Under the pieces are notes generated by a model. That model worked only from the letters and a program-made list of their open reading frames with translations. It did no database searches and was not told the DNA's origin. The position numbers and the translations under genes are program-made. Below are positions 60,304 to 64,000 of a DNA stretch of 64,000 bases, in pieces. The DNA lies in the NCBI GenBank assembly GCA_965153455.1, contig OZ234500.1, positions 8,990,001 to 9,054,000 on the forward strand, read 5' to 3'. Position 1 is the first letter of the stretch; each line of letters opens with the position of its first letter. This DNA comes from Sphagnum compactum (taxonomy: Eukaryota > Bryophyta > Sphagnopsida > Sphagnales).

Positions 60304-63300
60304 CATTGTTCGAAGAGAGAAACATGACATACAAGAAACCCATCAAAATGTAAACACATCAAGGTGTATGAGACACTTGCCTCACTTCACTCCCAGATCT
60401 ATACTCTTGTTGTCCAGGTTTTCTTGTTATCACAGAGGGATGAGATACTGATATATGGCTTGCTTTTGGAAACCTCATTGAATTGCAGATTTAAGCAGTT
60501 GATAATGGAGAATTGGAGAGATTCTGGCAATTGAGCCTCAGCATGATGAGCATCCTGGGAAAGAAGTAACAGCAATAAATCACTGCAAACAATTATGTCT
60601 CTAGGTTCAGATGCAGATACTCTTCATTCCTGCCTTATGCCCCCATGCTTTTGACTTCATTCAAGGTGTGTGGTTTGAGTAGATCAATTGTCTTTCATTA
60701 TGTGAGCTCATTGCCATTTTTTCATGTAACTGTTCCCTCTTCTATTTTTGCCTTTCATCATGATTTTCAGACTCTTGTACTCTGTTAAATCTGTTTTCTC
60801 TCCCAACCCAAAATCTTCACCCATCCCAAAATGTTGTTTTGGCCTGCCTGTTCCACCTCACAAAACAAGTTTTCTTTGTTGTCAATTAAGTAATGATCCT
60901 GAGAGTTTCCTGAGACCTTTTTAACCTGAGAAATAAGAAGCAGAAGAAAATAACCATGTAGCAGTAGTTCCAATCTGTCTCCAGGATTTGCAATTGTCCA
61001 AAATTATCAGAGTTGGAAATCTCCTATCATTCACACAGATCTGCTGATTGCAAAAGCTTTGGTCAGATGAAGACTTTTGTTTTGCACTTTTGTGTTCGGA
61101 GTCTGTTTTTAAGTTCTTGAAAGGAGTAAAGTCCTTGTACGTGTCAGTAAATGATGTTCAACATTCAATTGTTCTCAAAAGGGTGAGTTGTGGGAAAAAA
61201 AATAAAAAATCTCAAGAATTGTTCTCTAGGCCTAATGAAAATGGAAATGATGGGTGTCCACCAGGTATTCTCAAAATGTTTGTGGGATGTTGTATACTCA
61301 AAATGGAAATCCTGAAATGCTCTGGCTTAGGAAGTTTCCACATAGAGAAAAGGAAGAATTTGTTTATTTCGAAAAAAATAATTTGAATTTATTAATTTTT
61401 CATGATCTACAGTGATATAGTCATATGAGGACTGAAATTAATCAGATTGTGTCCCACAATAATGATGTTGGTTTCCAACACCTCAGCTTTGTATTTTCAT
61501 GAGATTTCTTTTCCCTATTTATTTAATGAGGAAACTAACTGACCTGAGAGTGAAGTATCGAATTTGGGGTTGTCTGACCCATTTTTTAAAAATGTAGACA
61601 TAGTGAAATTTCAAAAAATGTTTTTTTTCAAAGAGAAGAATTTTTCTGAAGGAAAATAGAGAATCTATGGGGAATGTTCTATCAATTGGAGTCCAGTGAT
61701 TATATTCATATAAGAGGTGACTTGTCACCACAAAGCTTAAACTTGAGGTAATTTTTTATTATTAAAATGTTCACTGGTATACCAAATCTGCCGTTTAGAA
61801 CTTTAATTAGACTAGTAATTATAATCAACCTCCAAATCCACACATGAAACTAGCTCAATCTTGGAAGGATTTCAAATCAGTTGATTAAGAATCAATATTG
61901 GAGGAAATGTAAATCAAATGATTTAAGTGTCAAAACTATTTTGGGGGCTTCCATTGCCCACTTTTATGGATAGCATTTTGAAAGCTAGACTTTTTTAAAG
62001 AGATTAAATCTTTAAAGTCAAACAGACTCAATTTGTGATTTGCACCATTAGATCCAAATGATTGTCAAATTGAAGAAATGTGGCAAATATGTTCAAATAA
62101 AGCTTCATAAATCATAGGCCTTGTTTATCAAAGTTTTGTAATAGTTTGTATGTTTCCCATGTATCATTCAATGTTTTCATGGTGATATTATTCTGTTGTT
62201 ACCAAAATGTAACAATCACTATAAAGTAACAACTCAAGTAACATTTCCATTTTTTAATCGAAAATTTACAAGTAGGTGTAAGATCCATCACACCCTTAAG
62301 GACTAGGCATAACATTCCTTCTTCTGAGGTGAGCTTGAACGGAAGCAAGTTTGATTCAAACTCATAACCAAGGCGCAACAATCCTACTTCCCTTTTCTAG
62401 GAGGGATATAAGGTGCCCTCCAAACACACTAGGAAACTTGTCTAAGTGCTTTACACAAAATATGACACATGCAAATATAATTTGTAAAATGAATTTGATG
62501 GCGTCCCTAACACAAGGATGCATTTGCATTGAAAAGAAAGAAAAGGAGGGTTGTGCAAGGACAGTCCAATCTCAAAATGGATAAGGAACAAACTATACTA
62601 AAAAGCAAAATTGCCCTAGTTCAAAATTGGACAAGATGGACTCCAAACCCTAAAATCCATGAACCCAATTTCATTAGTCCATGCCTATCTCACCTTCTTT
62701 TTTGCTATTATACGTCAGTACTTTCTTTGACCACACCTTTACTAGCATCTACTTAAATGGACCCCAAACTCTATGCAGTTAAAACATTATGAGTGTCAAT
62801 TACAAAATACCAGACCATCACCTTCCTAATGAATAGCATTCACGAGCCCGGTGCCATGACTGCCCACTGACTTCATCAGCTCCTGACAATGGGTGTAAAC
62901 AAGCGCATAAAAAATCAAACCAAATGTTCAATAAGAGACTTCTGGACTATGTCAATGAGAGGATACAACTAGATGTAAAACAAATCAAGTGACCCAGACC
63001 ATTGTCGCTTGTAACTTTAAAGTACCAAGAATAATACACCCTCCCACGTGGCATGGAGTGCAGCTTTGCAAACATCTTTAAAAAGATGGCCATATTTGTC
63101 AATAAATCAACTCAGAAGTCGAGTTTTCTTGAAAGTTTCACATATATGAAAAGCAGGTCTTATCACATTTCGATTTTGAGTAAATGATCCCAAACTGACC
63201 TCATCCACCCACTCACATATTTAGACCAATTTAGAAGCTGGCTATGAAAGAGGTGGTAATGAGGACAAAGGAATATATGTGTGACTCTAAATACGTAGTC

Positions 63301-64000
63301 CACACATCTTCAACATCCTTTCATATCTTTGAGTAGAACTTTCCAAAGGAACACAACCAAAAGATAAACCAGGAGGCTACTAGAAAAGTTTACCTCTCTT
63401 CATCTCTTAAAGCACTTGAGGAATGTAGATGTCACAAACGAAGTAATGAACTGCAAACCTGCTGAGCCACCTGGAAAATATGATATCACATAATACAGTA
63501 ATGCAAGGACCTGTATGCACACCAGGCAACAGTTAGAGCCTCTTAACCAATCATTCAAGATTTATTTGGTGCAATTTCAGTGTGTTATGTAGCATGTCAC
63601 AAATCATCACATCCTAAGTGCTCCAGTTATAGCCCCCATAGATGCTTGACATTTCGTCTGTGGTTGGTACCACAGATGAAATCCGACACTTAGAAACACC
63701 CTGTTTTCAAGTCAAACCATGTGAGAAAAGCCGCACCTGAATCACAGAGAAAAACACTGACAGAAGGTAGCTGTGGAGAACCATGGAGACATAGATTGTG
63801 CCTCCCATGCTCCCCAAGAAGCCAACCGTGAACGGCAATCTCTGCACCCCCAAGTGAGAATTGTGCATTCAATAAGGAATGATGATAATTTTGAGGATCA
63901 ACAACCCAAACTGAATCTTTAAGGATCAGAAAATGCAGATTGATGTTTCAGGAGAGAACTGAAAAAACAGAACGGTAGTCATTGTCTCGAAGAAGAAAGC
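60304..64000. other. 3' flank, no gene recognised
   Basis: The first few hundred bases are presumably the 3' untranslated region of the branching-enzyme-like gene. The open frames at 61048-61386 (+) and 63690-63872 (-) show no family signature or convincing splice partners. Composition becomes AT-rich after 61360. Nothing in this stretch supports an RNA gene or a transposon end. Confidence 0.45.

Noticed and set aside
1-64000. tRNA, rRNA or other structured RNA genes
   Set aside because: I looked for cloverleaf-like and rRNA-like sequence and saw none that I could support by eye. A covariance-model search would be needed to exclude them.

Overview
The window is nuclear DNA of a land plant. 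Four intron-rich plant genes can be read exon by exon: a DEK1 phytocalpain, a PPR-SMR protein, a plastid-type fructosamine/ribulosamine 3-kinase, and a class III starch-branching-enzyme-like protein. They are joined by a decayed MAP65 gene and a 16-kb block of nested plant transposons. The telomere-type motif (TTTAGGG) recurs. I cannot name the species. The proteins are clearly plant, but a seed-free or otherwise early-diverging lineage is only a guess.

Layout. 264-2840 is an unprocessed MAP65 pseudogene (+). About 4.2-20.9 kb is an AT-rich, minus-strand Ty3/gypsy element of the Tat type: LTR-like repeat, gag with zinc knuckle, protease, RT, RNase H, integrase, then a decayed accessory coiled-coil ORF, a second LTR-like repeat and a second, truncated copy of the leader and N-terminal gag. 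A non-autonomous CACTA transposon (12801-15976) sits inside the RT domain. It carries a ~180-bp AT-rich tandem array. 20.9-24.5 kb is AT-rich DNA without a recognisable gene.

The gene-rich half follows. DEK1 (25818-40954, +, 30 exons) gives an uninterrupted 2174-residue frame. The PPR-SMR gene (44871-47019, +, 3 exons) gives 470 residues. The fructosamine kinase (51009-48153, -, 9 exons) gives 344 residues. The branching-enzyme-like gene (52701-60303, +, 22 exons) gives 1002 residues. The last two are transcribed divergently from a 1.7-kb spacer, and both products look plastid-targeted. 60.3-64 kb holds no gene I can recognise.

The exon models come from splice consensus, reading-frame closure and recalled family sequences, not from transcripts or a search. 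All four add up to whole codons, which supports them. Points most worth following: five of 60 modelled introns need a GC donor; the branching-enzyme-like protein has lost two of three catalytic acids; the CACTA insertion left a clean 3-bp target duplication inside a codon-aligned RT; the gypsy element carries a long sense-strand accessory ORF after integrase; and telomere-type motifs recur in the introns of the branching-enzyme gene. I found no clearly new biological system.
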